NCBI GenBank assembly: GCA_008692225.1
Contig: VICG01000003.1
Span: 1,605,501 to 1,669,500, forward strand
DNA from: Monilinia fructicola
Lineage: Eukaryota > Ascomycota > Leotiomycetes > Helotiales > Sclerotiniaceae
DNA: 64,000 bases
Direction of reading: 5' to 3'
The translations under genes were made by a program, and so were the position numbers. The notes under the pieces are model-generated. The model worked only from the letters and a program-made list of their open reading frames with translations. It made no database searches and had not been told where the DNA came from. Position 1 is the first letter of the stretch. Every line of letters begins with the position of its first letter. Below are positions 25,195 to 37,550 of this stretch, piece after piece.

Positions 25195-26340
25195 CTAAAT
25201 ACAAATACATACATCAATGTTCCTCGACGCTTTCTCCATGAGCCAAGGGTAATGATATGAAGGACCATTGGAACGGCACATCCATGTGGTGCTTCCCCAA
25301 AGATCGTCGAAAAGTCCCATGTTGAATTTGAAATACTCCTCCCACCATCCTTGGGAATCGGAGCTTTAATTTTGGGGGTTCCATCGAAACTTAATCTCAG
25401 CTTCATCTCTTCAATACGGTTCTGTTCTTCCACGTCGCATGGAATCCTTCCTGTATACGATATATGGCATATCTAAAGAACACAATTTGCTGGACACATA
25501 AAGTCGCACAGATAGAAAACCCACAACCTCGATACATTCCCAACAGTCAGCAAAAGAAAAAAAACACCGCAGAGATATCTATAATGGTTCAATGTCACCT
25601 AAGGATTCCAAGCTGAATATCGATCATCTTGAAACATACATCGCTAGGAAGATTCAGGGACCATGCTTTCACCGTCTCTCACTCACTGTCAATTTCTTTA
25701 TATTTCATCACCATTCTGCCGCTCATCATCACCATGATTCAGATTTTGTTTTTTTCCCGCCTTTGGTATCATCCCCCAGTGGTGGTGTTTCGTATTGTGC
25801 TGGCATATCTTTGTGCAAGCTGTCGAAAACTATTGAGTCTGACATGCATAATACATACATACCCCTTTTATATGGGAACTTTTGTCGGTACGATATTTAT
25901 TCCTGGGTGATGCTTGCTTTGCGATCCTGCATCGGTAGAATTCGTGGGCGAGCTAAGCGAACGCTCATCCTTTTCTCAACAGATGACCTCCGTGCCATGA
26001 GTTCATTCATAGATCCTGATCACAGCTAAAGATTGTTGTGTGGAAGCATCGTGGTAATCTTACAGAGCACAATGTAGTCGACATTCTATCTTTCCACACA
26101 TCCATCCGGCTCTTGACGCCGTCTAAATCGGATCATAATATCATCTTACCAATCGTCACCTTCCCGCCTATGATGTTCTCTAGTATTGCAACCCATCTCC
26201 TCATATCCCGAATGAATCAAGCCATGATTGTACATGCCCCCCAAGCCACCACCTTCAAATGGCAGAGTCCGCTCGTCAAATGGGCAACAGTCATGGATGG
26301 GACGGACTGACTATACATACAAGAAGAATGCAAACAAAGA
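25195..26340 (-). pseudogene. Protein-like fragments, possibly a degenerate gene
   Basis: Two minus-strand patches read like protein although no full gene can be built. At about 26195-26310 the frame gives CPFDERTLPFEGGGLGGMYN followed by HGLIHSGYEEM. At about 25195-25485, after a TTCTTTAG acceptor-like end, it gives IPCDVEEQNRIEEMKLRLSF and then, after a one-base shift, WWEEYFKFNMGLFDDLW. The second patch faintly resembles the segment before the SAM-binding motif in LaeA-like methyltransferases (ND-E-EQ-R), but that motif itself is absent. No function is assigned. Confidence 0.25.
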
Positions 26341-26556
26341 CGATCAACATCACGAACTCACCATATCATCTGGCCACCATCACTTTTCCTCTCCCTCCCT
26401 ACAAAGAAGTCAGAGACCAACACCCTTCCCCAAACTCATCCTTGCCCTCGGCGCCAGAACTTCTCCTCCCGCCATCCTTTGATCCTTTATCCTCTTTGTT
26501 TTCTTCTGATTCTCCTTACTGTTTTATGATATAATGTAAGTGGTTCTTTTGAATAT

Positions 26557-26632
26557 ATATACATACATATATATATATATATACATACATACATATATAC
26601 ATATATACATACATACATACATATATACATAC
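26557..26632. repeat. TA / TACA microsatellite
   Basis: Alternating TATA and TACA units. It creates the artefactual Tyr-Ile-His frames on both strands. Confidence 0.85.
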
Positions 26633-27835
26633 ATCCACACATCCCCTTTTCTCCCCTCCCCTTCTCCCCTCAACCCAACCCCAAGCTTTCCACAGCGCAA
26701 CCGCATAGCAGTAATCACCCACACATTACATCATCCATCTATTCTATTCAGTTCTATTCTACACAACACACACCACGCCCCAATCAACAAGTTATTCATC
26801 CGTGGATTGATTAATCCTCTCCTCTACTCTACTCTACTCTACCCTATCCTCTACTCCATCCTCTACTCCATCCTCTCCTCTCCAATCCAATCCATCAGCC
26901 AAAAAAGTGCCAATCAACCAATCAATCAATCAACAACAACATCAACAACAACAACAACCTCGAAAGTATAAATACATACATACGGATATCATCAAAAACA
27001 TAACGAAAAGCAAGGAGAAAGGGTCGATTGGGGGATTACTTATTGATTGGTTGGTTGGTTGGTTGATTGATGGATTGGTTCTTGTATATAATGGATAGTG
27101 AATAAATAGTAGGTAATTAGGTTGGTTGGATGAAGGATCTATTCAATACCTATGGGTATATAAAGGAGAGGAGAGGAGAGGAGAGAAAAAGAGAAAAAAG
27201 GAAAAAAAAGAAAAAAAAAAGAGAAAGAGAAAATACCCATTAATTATATAGATAATCATTTAGGGCAATTTATAATCATATAATAATTAGTAAAATAATA
27301 AATATGAGAGAAAGCAAGTAAAGTTTTCAAGGTTGATAATGAATGATGATGGATGTATGGATTTCTATTGTTTTTGATATTATATTTGTTTATTTTATTT
27401 TTTTTCATTTTATTTTCATTGATTTATTGAATGAATGACTTGTTTCCAAGTTTGTATCACCATATGATGGATGGATGATAAGAGGATGAGAGGAGAGTTA
27501 GATGGGCAGATAGCTACTCATAATTATCCTCCTTTGCTTAATCCCTATCAAACCTTGGAAGTTGTTAGTTTGGGATATGATAGTGTAGAAATATTCACCC
27601 ATCCCATTCTACACCCAGCTTTGCCAAATTGGAACCTGTATCCTCTCCTCTCCCATCCCATCCCATCTCCAACCGGCCAACAAGAAAACTTATAAGGATG
27701 AACAAAACCCAAGAAGCGATGCTAAAACATTCCTATGCAATGCCATGCTGATATCTTAACCCCCGTTCACACCAATACCTAGTATTGTGCCCTATACTCC
27801 AAGAAAACAAAACATCCACAAAATTCCTTTACTTC

Positions 27836-30318
27836 TCAGACCCAGTGATGTCTCAAATTATTTACACTCGCATCCTCGCTTCCAAGTTCCGCTTCTCCTC
27901 CTTCATCTTGCCCTTCCATCGCCCTCGCCAATCCTACACCTAATTCCCTCAATCTCGTTGCTAACAGTCCTTCGGCCGGAGATTGTCTCCCCTCTCTACC
28001 AGGACTAGTTAGCCTCATTGGTGAGAACGCACCGCCGTACCCCACCTCCCCCTTACTTAATTTATTATATGACCCTATTCCCATCGTCGTTTCATCATCT
28101 CCTTCCCAAGGCGTCGTACCTGGTTGCAAACTATCCTCTGAAGTCGTAGATTTCCCCTCTATCAAGTCCAGCGGTTCAATAGCCCTCTCTAAATCCATCA
28201 TGTTCCTTTTCGCCGGAAAGTGGAAAGGAACAGGATCGACTGCGCCGCTACTCGACCGATTATCGCTCCCAAAATCAAAGTTCTTTTGTCCACTCAGAGG
28301 AAATCCTGAGCTTCTCCTCCTAAACGCCTTTTCGGCTGCCAACGCTGCACCCGCAATCCCAAAGGTTGAATCGCGCACAGCTTTATAAGTTGTGAACCTA
28401 GGTTCGGGTAGTGTGATTTCATTGCGGAGTTTTTCTTTGCCATCCGGGACTCGATTGGCGAACACCACACGAATACTTTTGTAAAGATAGTAGCGGTTTC
28501 GAGATGGAGAGCATATATGGATATGGGCAAGGTAGCGAAGGGTAGGTCTTTCAAGCAGAGGATCAATATTTGGTGTGGATAGGTGAGGCGAGGAGGAAAG
28601 TGCTGAATCTATTATAGGTCCAGTGGAATAGCTGCGTTGACGGATGAAAGTTTTAGTACCTGGTTCCATACCTGTGAGATCATACGGTATGAGGAATAAC
28701 TTGACGGCTGTTTTGTTGGGATTTTTGATGATGATTTGTAATTGTCCCTTTTCGGGAATGCGATAGCTACCGCCTGGGGGTGCTCGTGGGGAAGTGGATC
28801 GACGTTTTTGTTTTTCTGCTCTACGAATTCCTAGATCTGAGACTTGCCCTGAATTTGAAGGATCGGTGCCAGGATCATCCATTTGTCTTCGGTCAAGCGT
28901 TGCATTTCTCCTCCTTTTTTGACTGTCCTTTGCCTTTTCTGGACTCGGTAAACCATTTTCCAAGTCAATACATCCAACGTATGGACTTGGTCCGTCTTCA
29001 GGTTTTCCGCTTCGACCATGATTTGTGGATTCATAGTCATAGAATACCGCAGGAAAAGGCAAAGTCACATGAGGTGGGCATTTTAGACTTGATTTGCACT
29101 TTCCGAAACCTAAAACTCCTATTTGGGCAAGAAAGTCGAGTGGTTTGGATGGTGTAGTAGACATGCGTCCTCGGAGAATGCTTTCTTCGTATGATCCTAC
29201 CATCGAGGCATGGAGGGGTGATACATCAGAAAACGAAGGTCTCCTGGATCGTGAGAGAAATGGGGGTTTGCGGAGAAGACGCGGAGTGAGGCATTGTATT
29301 AGATGCAAGTGATCTCCGAGGTTGATGAGCTTGGTACGGATATGAATTATTTCTCGTGGGACTCGGGAAAGGTTTGTTGGAAGTAGCGGATGCCTGTATA
29401 TTAAGGATTGAATGTGTTGAATTCGAAGCCTGTAAAGTATGGCGCCTTGAGTCAGTTCGGGGCATTCCGAATGTGATATCCATTGAGTTTAAATGTGAAT
29501 CAAAGTCTAAATCGTCATTGCTCTCTGATTGCACAAGAGGACTTGTTGGTGCCTTCAGAACAAAGCTCGAGGGGTATGAGGACGATAATGATGGAGCACG
29601 AGTTCTTGGTCTTGAACATGCTTCAAGTCTATCCGCCGATGGGAACCGAGGATCTTGTTTAAAGGGATTAAAGTTACGCGGAGGAGACGTAGCGAGCCAT
29701 GGCAAATTTCCTGAACCAAAATCCTTCACGTTTTGTTCCAAACCACTGGATATATTTTGTTGTGGTCCTTCGGTGAAGTTTCCGCTGTGCAATGCAGATC
29801 TTGGTCGTTCAATCTCTAAACCAGCTTGAGATATCTGTTTATCCACCGAGGAGGGTCTTGACATATTGGATATCTCGGCAGGTGGTAAAAGAGGAGATGA
29901 GTTCGAATAATTTGAGGAAGTCTTCCGAATAGGAGTTTCTGGGTTACGACCGTGGAGTAGGGATTCCAACTGTATTCACCGTCAATACACATCACAAAAA
30001 TCAAACAACGTTGAATGATTCACACACTTTTAGATTCGGTAGCCAATTTGGACTTTCACCCATTTTCAACCTCTCAATAAGCTCTCCTCTATCTGTTTTT
30101 TCATTGTATGAAATGTTCAGGTTTGTATTCAATTCTAACGTCGGCTTAGGTTTTGGACCTTCCGGGGTATCTGGCACAGGTCCTTCACATAATTCCGTTC
30201 TAATGCTATCCTCACTATATTTCCTTGTGATTGTTCTTGTCTCCGGCTCCGTCACAGAGGTAGGTGACACATTCGGTTTTATGACTAGAGAACACTGCTC
30301 GGCCGTCACCGAGGTCAT
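27836..30318 (-). CDS. Atos/FAM214-like conserved-domain protein
   Basis: The protein carries the Atos (DUF4210) conserved domain and the companion C-terminal domain Pfam labels chromosome segregation during meiosis. Animal members (Atossa, FAM214A/B) are nuclear regulators; the fungal role is not established to my knowledge. Start 30318 (MTSVTAEQ). Intron 30027-29970 separates SPNWLPNLK from LESLLHGR. A long Ser-rich disordered segment follows. The core reads GSYEESILRGRMSTTPSKPL, DFLAQIGVLGFGKCKSS, PFPAVFYDYE and PSPYVGCIDLE. The second block reads RIPEKGQLQIIIKNPNKTAV, FLIPYDLTGM, TFIRQRSY and LRYLAHIHIC...YLYKSIRVVFANR. One frame break lies between about 29240 and 29300, upstream of the conserved core. 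Stop at 27836-27838. Confidence 0.8.
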
Positions 30319-31796
30319 CCTGGAAAATGGGCATGATTGATGAATGTATGTATGTTTGGTATGAATGGAGCCTTTTAGTTTTGCTCCTTTCCGTTTTGTT
30401 ATGAGAACATTGTAAAGTGGTTTCGAAATCTTTTCAGGAGACGGAAGAGAGAGGCTTTATATGCGGTGGCCGTTGGAATATGGAGGGATGATGTCGTAAC
30501 GAAGCGGGGGAATGGTGGTTTTCTCTTCCTTTGTCCCTGCCGATGTGGTGTAGCATTTGTATGCAAGATTTAATTAAGACTTGCACAAACACAAACACAA
30601 ACACAAACAAATGAGAGGATAAGATAATGGATGGATGGATATATGGATGATGGATGATGGATGGATGATGGATGGATGATCTGATAATGCCTACCCACTG
30701 TAGTAGATGGAACCCTTTTATGCAATAAAAGAGGGTTTGGGGTTAATTTCGCTCAATAAACTCAACTAACAACCTTGGAACCTGGGAAGGCATAAGAAAG
30801 GGTATAAACGGAAGTATATATAAGGTTTTGGGATCCATATATACTTCTATATATAATACCCAGTTAGGTATATGTTAGATATACCTAAGTAGGTGATCAC
30901 CTCCAGGCTAGTATAACTATTATATAATTATATATAGACATATATATACCTATCTCGATAGCCTCCTTCCCCCTATTAATTTATTAATATATTTATTTAT
31001 TTACCTAAGTATACAAATATATATATATATATATATTTATCTATTTATCTATTTATTTATTTATCTATTTATCTATTTATCTATTTATCTATTTATCTAA
31101 TTATCTATTTATTCATTTAATCTATTTATCTATTTATCTATTTATTTATTTATTTATTTATTTATTCTATTTATTTATCTATTTATTTATTATTTATCTA
31201 TTTATCTATTTATTTATTTATTTATTTATCTATTTATTTATCTATTTATTTATTTATTATTTATCTATTTATCTATTTATTTTATTTATTTATTTATCTA
31301 TTTATCTATTTATCTATTTATCTATTTATTTATTTATCTTATCTATTTATCTATCTATCTATATAGTACCTATTACATATATATAATAGTATCATTTACG
31401 ATTACCGCCGATATATTTTATTTCCACATTTATAAGGTTCCATTATGCGTGACTGCATCGGTTCTCTCGGTTGCACAGAATCCAGTACAGTAGTCACCTA
31501 CTCCGTACAAATATTACATACAGTAGAACAGTAGAAGCTTTTTATCGCGGGTATCATACAGTAAGAAATCATGGATGACCTCGGGATGCGATGCTTTCTT
31601 AATTAATTAGTGCCTATCCGGCAAATTCCTGCATATGTAAGTTTAACCTTACCCACTAAAATTTTCTCAAGCACAAGACCCCTTCGATTTCAATTCCATT
31701 CCACCAAACTGAAAAACATCCACATCATCTTCGATCCTCGTCCTCTTCTTATTCCTCAAAGTATCACAACATCTGTCAATCAACAAATTCTCTATC
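30319..31796. other. Divergent spacer Atos-like gene / FYV7
   Basis: No gene is seen. It contains (ACAAAC)n near 30584-30612, GGAT/GATG runs near 30630-30680, and the long TATT/TATC satellite (separate entry). The last 200 bp before FYV7 is pyrimidine-rich, as is usual for a fungal promoter and 5' leader. Confidence 0.55.
31018..31363. repeat. Long TATT/TATC tetranucleotide satellite
   Basis: About 345 bp built almost wholly of ATTT and ATCT units. It is the reverse-complement family of the AAAT/AGAT array at 22592-22764 and is the longest simple repeat in the window. Confidence 0.92.
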
Positions 31797-32486
31797 ATGG
31801 CTCCAACCAAACGCCCCCGCGAAGAAGATTCCACCTCACGCTCAACGACCAAAAAGCCCCGCCACGGTTTTTAAAGTTGGCCCCGACAATTTACCTGATG
31901 GAACTTGGCGTCGAAAGGTTATCGCGATCAAGAAGGATTTGATTCATAAAGCGAAAGTCAAGAAGTCGTATGCAAAATTGAGGGCGAGAGAACCTTTGAA
32001 GGACGAGAGAAACATATATGCTGAAGATCAGGCGAAGGAGAAGGAGGAGGAAGAAGAAGAAGAAGATGTAAAAAGGGACGAGGAAAGGGAGGAGACCGGC
32101 GAAGAAGCAGTGGAGTTGCATCCGCAGAGGAAAGCTATGCTTGATGAACCCGAGGTCGATACTGCTGTAAAAATTGTTCCACGGTATTCGAATAATTCTG
32201 AAGATTCGAGGGAAAAGAAGAGGGAAAGAAGTGAAAAAAGAGGGCGCAAAGCCAGCATACTTTGCAAAGGAATTGGCGTTTGCGGAAAAAGCAAAGGGCG
32301 GAGCAAAAAGCAAAAAGAGAAGAGTTTGAGAGGAAGGAAAGGGAGAAGAAGGCTAAGATTGAGGAGAGGGAGAGATTCAGAAGACAGATGGCGAAGGCTA
32401 GGAGTGGGGGAAAGAATGGTCAAAGGAAGTTGGGGAGAGAGAGCCAGGTGTTATTGGAGAAGGTCAAGAGAGTTGTTGGTAATTAA
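31797..32486 (+). CDS. fyv7: FYV7-type rRNA-processing protein, with three frame breaks
   Basis: Fyv7 is a small nucleolar protein needed for pre-rRNA processing and 40S maturation. ATG at 31797 gives MAPTKRPREEDSTSRS, then HGFKVGPDNLPDGTWRRKV and DLIHKAKVKKSYAKLRAREP. A Glu-rich stretch, ELHPQRKAML, and a basic helical C-terminus follow, the last with FERKEREKKAKIEERERFRR and MAKARSGGKNGQRKLGRES. Stop at 32484-32486; about 228 residues, normal for the family. The frame shifts at T5 31868-31872, near 32251 and at GGG about 32296-32298, each a single extra base. The N-terminal, middle and C-terminal motifs are all intact once the frame is changed, so the gene is unlikely to be dead. Confidence 0.82.
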
Positions 32487-32945
32487 GATAATGGTGATGA
32501 TGTAAGAAGAGGGAGGGAAAGAAATGAGGAAGGGGTGGTGGGTGAATGGTAGTACTGGGTTAATGGTAGTACTGGGTTGAGGGATGTTAAAGCAGTGACG
32601 GCAGTGACGGCAGCGGGGGGAAAGATCGGAGAGACTTATGATACCCATGAAGTTATCGCAAATGAATGGAGGGAAGGTTGATTCTCTAGAGTTATGGCGT
32701 TATGCCCGATGCCCCCAACAAGCGTTTTGCATCATTGCACTTAACAGCATATTTAGTGTCCTGAATTGATTTAGGCTTAAGGGTAATTTCTTAACTTCGG
32801 CTCACACTTTAAATTACAAGGTATTTTATTAGAATCGACACTCAGCTGTATGCGATTTACTCTACTGTCAGAATCCTTCCTTCATTTCCTATGCTCCTTC
32901 CCTTACTCCGACGTTATATGTCAACATTCTTCATTCCCTCTAATC
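32487..32945. other. Convergent spacer FYV7 / Myb-like gene A
   Basis: About 460 bp with no gene. It contains a duplicated word (TGGTAGTACTGGGTT, twice near 32547-32578) and otherwise unique AT-rich sequence. Confidence 0.6.
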
Positions 32946-35604
32946 CTATTCTTTGCTCTCTTTCACCTTATAACACTCAATCAATATCTCAGTAGCTTGC
33001 TTATACGTTTCCACACTTTCGATTTTCTCCTCTAGTCGGTGGATCTCCGCAGCGTTGCTGGCATGGTTCTCCTTCAGTACATCTCTCACGAGGGCCAAGG
33101 TATCAATTTTCTGCTGGTAATTCTCTATCTTCTTTTTTGTCTCCTTGTTCTCTTCCTTGATCTTGATTACATCATGTTGCATAGTTGATATCATAGACTT
33201 GGTGCGTTCTAGTTCCTTGTGAAACATCTCCTCTGTGAAAGGGCCCGCGTCCGCCGGATCCGTAGAAGCTTCTTGGGATACTTGTGGAGCATCTACCATC
33301 CGCTCATCTGATGTAGTCGAATGGTCATCACTAAGCGATGGTGTTCGGGAGGAGCAAGACCTGGCAGAGACGGTAGCCGATGGGACGAGAGTTGATTCCT
33401 CGGGTTTTGCGATTACTTCCGTAGCGGGTATATTGCTTTCTACAGAAATGGTGCCTTCGTCACTATAGTCTGTAATGTCTCGATTGATTTCCTGATTGCT
33501 TGTACCATTCGGACGAGGGTGTAATATTTTTCACCCCGGTAAAGGTGATGTTCATTTCCATAGCTGTCGGTCGTGTACGTGACAACCGAAGGAGGTGCAA
33601 CCTCAACTTGAGTTTGAGTTTGAGTCTGAGAAATGACAGAGGCAGGAACATCGGAAGAAGGTGAGACAGTAGCAGGAGACTTTAATTCCTCTTTTTCTTC
33701 TCTGCTTGGAGTTGATCCTCCGTTCATGCGTTCATTTGACTGCACGGTTGAGTCCAACGTGCTTTTTTCCATTGCTGCCGTCTGAGATCGAGAACCAAAA
33801 ACTGGTTGAGAACGCTCGAGAGATGCGGAAAAGTCTTTCTGCTGAGAAGTTCTAAAGTCAAATGATTGTGCGGTCTTTGTAGAATCATCTTGAGCTGGTC
33901 TTGCACTACTTGAACTATCTGGCTGATTGTATTTAGTGTCTTTAACCGCAACCTTCGAATTCACCTTCTTGACAGGAATCGGAGAGTTCTTGGCAGGGGA
34001 GCTCAAAAATTTGCCGCGTGGCCAGAATTTTGGTAGTAGAACTTTTGCTTGGGGTGTCATGGCTGATGAAACGATCGACAGGTTGTGTATCTTTGTGGGG
34101 AGGCTCACGGGGTGCCATTTCCTTGGAATTGAGACTAGGGTACAATATCTCTCCTGTGGCAGGCGCGATCAAAGGCAAAGGGAAATTAGAAGCCATCTTT
34201 GCTGTATTGTCTCTAACATGGTATTTGCTGTGCATGTTATGTAATATACTATCAATCCTCTGTGGAACGGGAGCCTTGGGTAATCTGTATGGTGGGGTAG
34301 ATGGGACACGTTTCTTTGCAGGTCTCGTAGTAGGTGAATTTCGACCCGCAGTAGTAAGCCTTTTCCTGTTTTTAATCGGTTTTATGGGAGAGTCCGGAGT
34401 TAACGACCTTCGTCTAGATCTTATACTTTCCTCACGGCGTCGCAATGAAAGGATTTTTCATGGCGCTTTTTGGAGGGTATCCATCATCATCATCGTCATC
34501 ATCATAGCGCGGCCTTTGATCAGAGGCATACCTATCTCCGGGTGGTCTTGCTCGTCTGATAGGTTCTTTTGCTTGATAGTTTCTGGCGTCGCCTCTCTTT
34601 CAAAGTAAGGTAGCTCGTCATATTGAAACTCGCTTCGACCATGCTTGTCCCAATAATCGCGAAACATTCGATAACTTTCCTTATATCCAGCTTCGGCCAT
34701 ATCTTCCCCAACTTCTTGCCAGAACACTTCTTTTGACTTGCGGTGTTGTACATTTTTCTTCTTCTTGATCACCTCGCAAAGAAATTCTTTCTGTTCCTTG
34801 GGCCAAAGCTTAGAGGCTTCTGCGGTAGGCATCATAGCTGGTACCATAGCTGCAGTTGGATCTGGTTGAAGTGCAGCTTGGTCTGATGTATTTGCATACG
34901 AACTAGTCGTTCCGTCTTTGATCCTACGAGGCATCATCACTTCCATATCGATATCTTTTGCATCCAGGGGCCAGTGACTGGCGGTCTTACTATCAAGCCT
35001 GCCCCTGCACTTCCAGTATACCCAACATTCTTCGACCGAGCGGCATATGTTAGTTCTCTCTTGTAATTGTTTGGATGCAATTTGGAGAACCCTATAAGAA
35101 TCTGAGGGTGGCTCTGATGGTTTTCTTCAATTGTCTGGCGAATAATAGCACACTCTGTCTTTAAATAGCGTTTCTGTCCTGCATCTGTTTCGATGGAGAT
35201 AAAGTCATCTTCCTTGGTGGGTATCAAAGGAGGGGTTCCCTCTATGTGAGTTGCGGTCAATGGATTTGGCATAGACTCTCTTGAAGTAACTACAGAGTTT
35301 CTCGGCTTGGCCTCATCAGGGGACTCCAGCCTTAGAGTCTGAGGCATCCGAGTATTTGGCACAGGAGTATCAGGGCGTGGGTTATTTCTGGTGTTTTGAC
35401 GGGAGTCTTGGTATGTCGCTGGCCGCCGTCCTCTGGTGTGAGATGGACGCTCGCAGTGCTCGAAGTGACAATTGTCTTAAAAGTATTAGTAAATGGTTAT
35501 CGTTACACTTGAGAAAAACATACTTTCATAGCTGCAATATCCTCGTTGCCAGCGCCTACACGTTTCACGAATTCGATCTTCCATACTGTTCGAGCTCTGG
35601 CCAT
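32946..35604 (-). CDS. Myb/SANT-like coiled-coil protein A (hypothetical)
   Basis: Not assigned to a named family; probably a nuclear DNA- or chromatin-binding protein. Start 35604 (MARARTVWKIEFVKRVG). Intron 35523-35476. First SANT-like region: KRYLKTECAIIRQTIEENHQ ... FSKLHPNNYKRELTYARSVE, ECWVYWK. Second: KLWPKEQKEFLCEVIKKKKN, FWQEVGEDMAEAGYKESYRM, FRDYWDKHGRSEFQYDEL, with the spaced Trp/aromatic pattern of a Myb helix-turn-helix. A basic Ser/Pro linker (RRREESIRSRRRSLTPDSP) and a Gln/Ser-rich middle follow. The C-terminus is a coiled coil (EEMFHKELERTKSMISTMQH ... IHRLEEKIESVE). Frame breaks lie near 35385, 35045, 34960, 34470, 33960 and 33535, so the exon structure is approximate. Confidence 0.6.
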
Positions 35605-36149
35605 AAAATCGACTACGTTGTCTCATGGCGACGACACCTCACAGTTCCACCGGAAAACACAAGCTCCTATCAGCGAAGTAGTAACTTTACGTGTAAGAGA
35701 TTGCGCAACGAAGGGCGCGATTTTCTGTCCAGGCTATTCGCACGAGACGTAAACTGAAAAGGTTGATTGTTGATACAAGGCAAATCCTTTTTTTTTGTCA
35801 GTAAGGATGAACATATATCAAGAATGGAATGTGAATATCTGCCTACCTAAATTATTTCTCTCGATTTGTTTTGGTGTATTTAGCCCGACGTCCTGGCGCA
35901 AGACGTTGAAGTTTTGTTTACACTGGGAGGTTCGATGACGAAAGTGGGGCAGTTTCTTGTCGAGAGCCAACGCAAACAATTCTTGTCGAGGAATTGATCG
36001 CGCAGAATAAAACAAACAGATTAATGTATGAATTTATGTATCAAGTAGATACGATAATTGCAGTTGTGGGCAATGATTTTTTGTTGTTGCTGTTGTTGTT
36101 GTTCTTCGAGGTTATAGATGCGTAAAAGTGTCTGGCAAAAGCGACGTCA

Positions 36150-36440
36150 GAGCTCTTAAGTATTATCTTCAAAACCCGCCTAGCAACGAACGAAAGACTA
36201 GTAATGGCAAGAGCCGTACAAACAGTAGACTTGAGACCGTAATGATGGTGCTGGTAATTACAGTGGAAGGGGCTGTTACTGATTGTGGTGGATGGGAAGA
36301 AAGTGAGTGGTAGAAGCAACGCGGGCGCTCTCAAAAGTATATCTTCAAAACTCGCTAGCAACGGAAAGAAGACTAGCAACGAGAGGATGATTAGAAGAGA
36401 GAAGAACCGTATAGACCATACACCGTAAAGCATGATGATG
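36150..36440. repeat. Two diverged direct copies of a ~105 bp segment
   Basis: Copy 1 (about 36150-36250) and copy 2 (about 36326-36440) share GCTCT, AAGTAT, ATCTTCAAAAC, CGC, TAGCAACG, AAGACTAG, AAGA, ACCGTA and ATGATGG in the same order with small gaps. Confidence 0.7.
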
Positions 36441-37550
36441 GTAATGGGAGATTAGGACGAAGTTCCATCCAATAGGCCACGTTCACCTGGATTTCAATGG
36501 GATGACTGTTTTATAAAATTTGTTCAAAGAATCTCGAATGCCACCTGGGCAACTCTTTATTTACAGTATAAGATGAAGTTGAAGCTATCAATTACTATCT
36601 CAACTTGACGCGTCTATTTGCTCTTTAATTTCGAGTAATTCACTTTTGACCTGATCTCCAAAACCTTATCATAAGATGAATGAAAGCTATTGATCCACTA
36701 TTCCAAGCTACCTTGCCGCGGCTAGATTGCTATATGATTACAATTAAGTTACGTCTCGACATCAAACATCATGGCGGCCAGCTAGGTCGCTGGTTCAGGT
36801 CAATTGGTGGCTTGATGGAGAGTGGTTAAGTATCGCCTGGCCCGAATCGAATCGAAAAACCGTCCGGGGGTTCTGTACGGATTACAGTTTTGCTATTTTG
36901 ATCTTTGTATTTTTTTTGTCTATTTTCTTGATTGCTTGTTCGAGTCTAGGAGAGGGTGGGAAGGGGATGGGGAGTGTGTGATTCTTGATGAGGAGGATGG
37001 ATGGATGGATGGACCCAACATTATCCCTCGTTTAAAAGTGGACAATATCATTTATATTTTGGGTTACCTACTTCACGATAATCTTCAATATCCAAATCTG
37101 AGTTACACGTTTGAATACCTAGTAGTTCCTCAAAATCGAACATCTTATGACTTGGGCATTCCAGGTTCTTTATTGATATCTACACCTGAGAATAGTTGCC
37201 AAGGCTTAGATGGTTCATGGCACTCTGCATTTTGAGTTCAAGGTATCTAGGCATCTAATAGAAGTCTTCAATATTTGGATACGAGTTTGATAATTACATA
37301 GTTTTTCAAGATTTATTTGAAGTACTTTATAAAACCCTCAAGATACAAATATCAACGAATCAGTCGAATGGTTCAACCGGTTCCTTAACATCAAATACCT
37401 CGTAATTAGGATTCGTCAAATATCTTAATCATGATTCTGTGTTGGAACATCCATAATAAAATTCGAGTTAGTTAATGGCTTCATCTAACTTTGGCTAGTC
37501 TAGCTTTCGCCGACCCTCCGATGCTCACGTGATATAAATATACTCCGCCA

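Larger units (their letters stand above)
20970..27835. other. 6.9 kb gene-poor region with satellites and coding shreds
   Basis: No complete gene is supported. It holds satellites (22392-22440, 22592-22764, 23916-23969, 26557-26632, GA-rich 27160-27225), repeated CTACCTAGGTA-like words, several TACTCCGTA words, and protein-like fragments on the minus strand between 25195 and 26340, listed separately. Confidence 0.55.

Noticed and set aside
26540..26971. 143-codon plus-strand frame starting near a TA satellite
   Set aside because: The N-terminal half is Tyr-Ile-His repeat produced by the TA/TACA microsatellite; the rest has no protein character.
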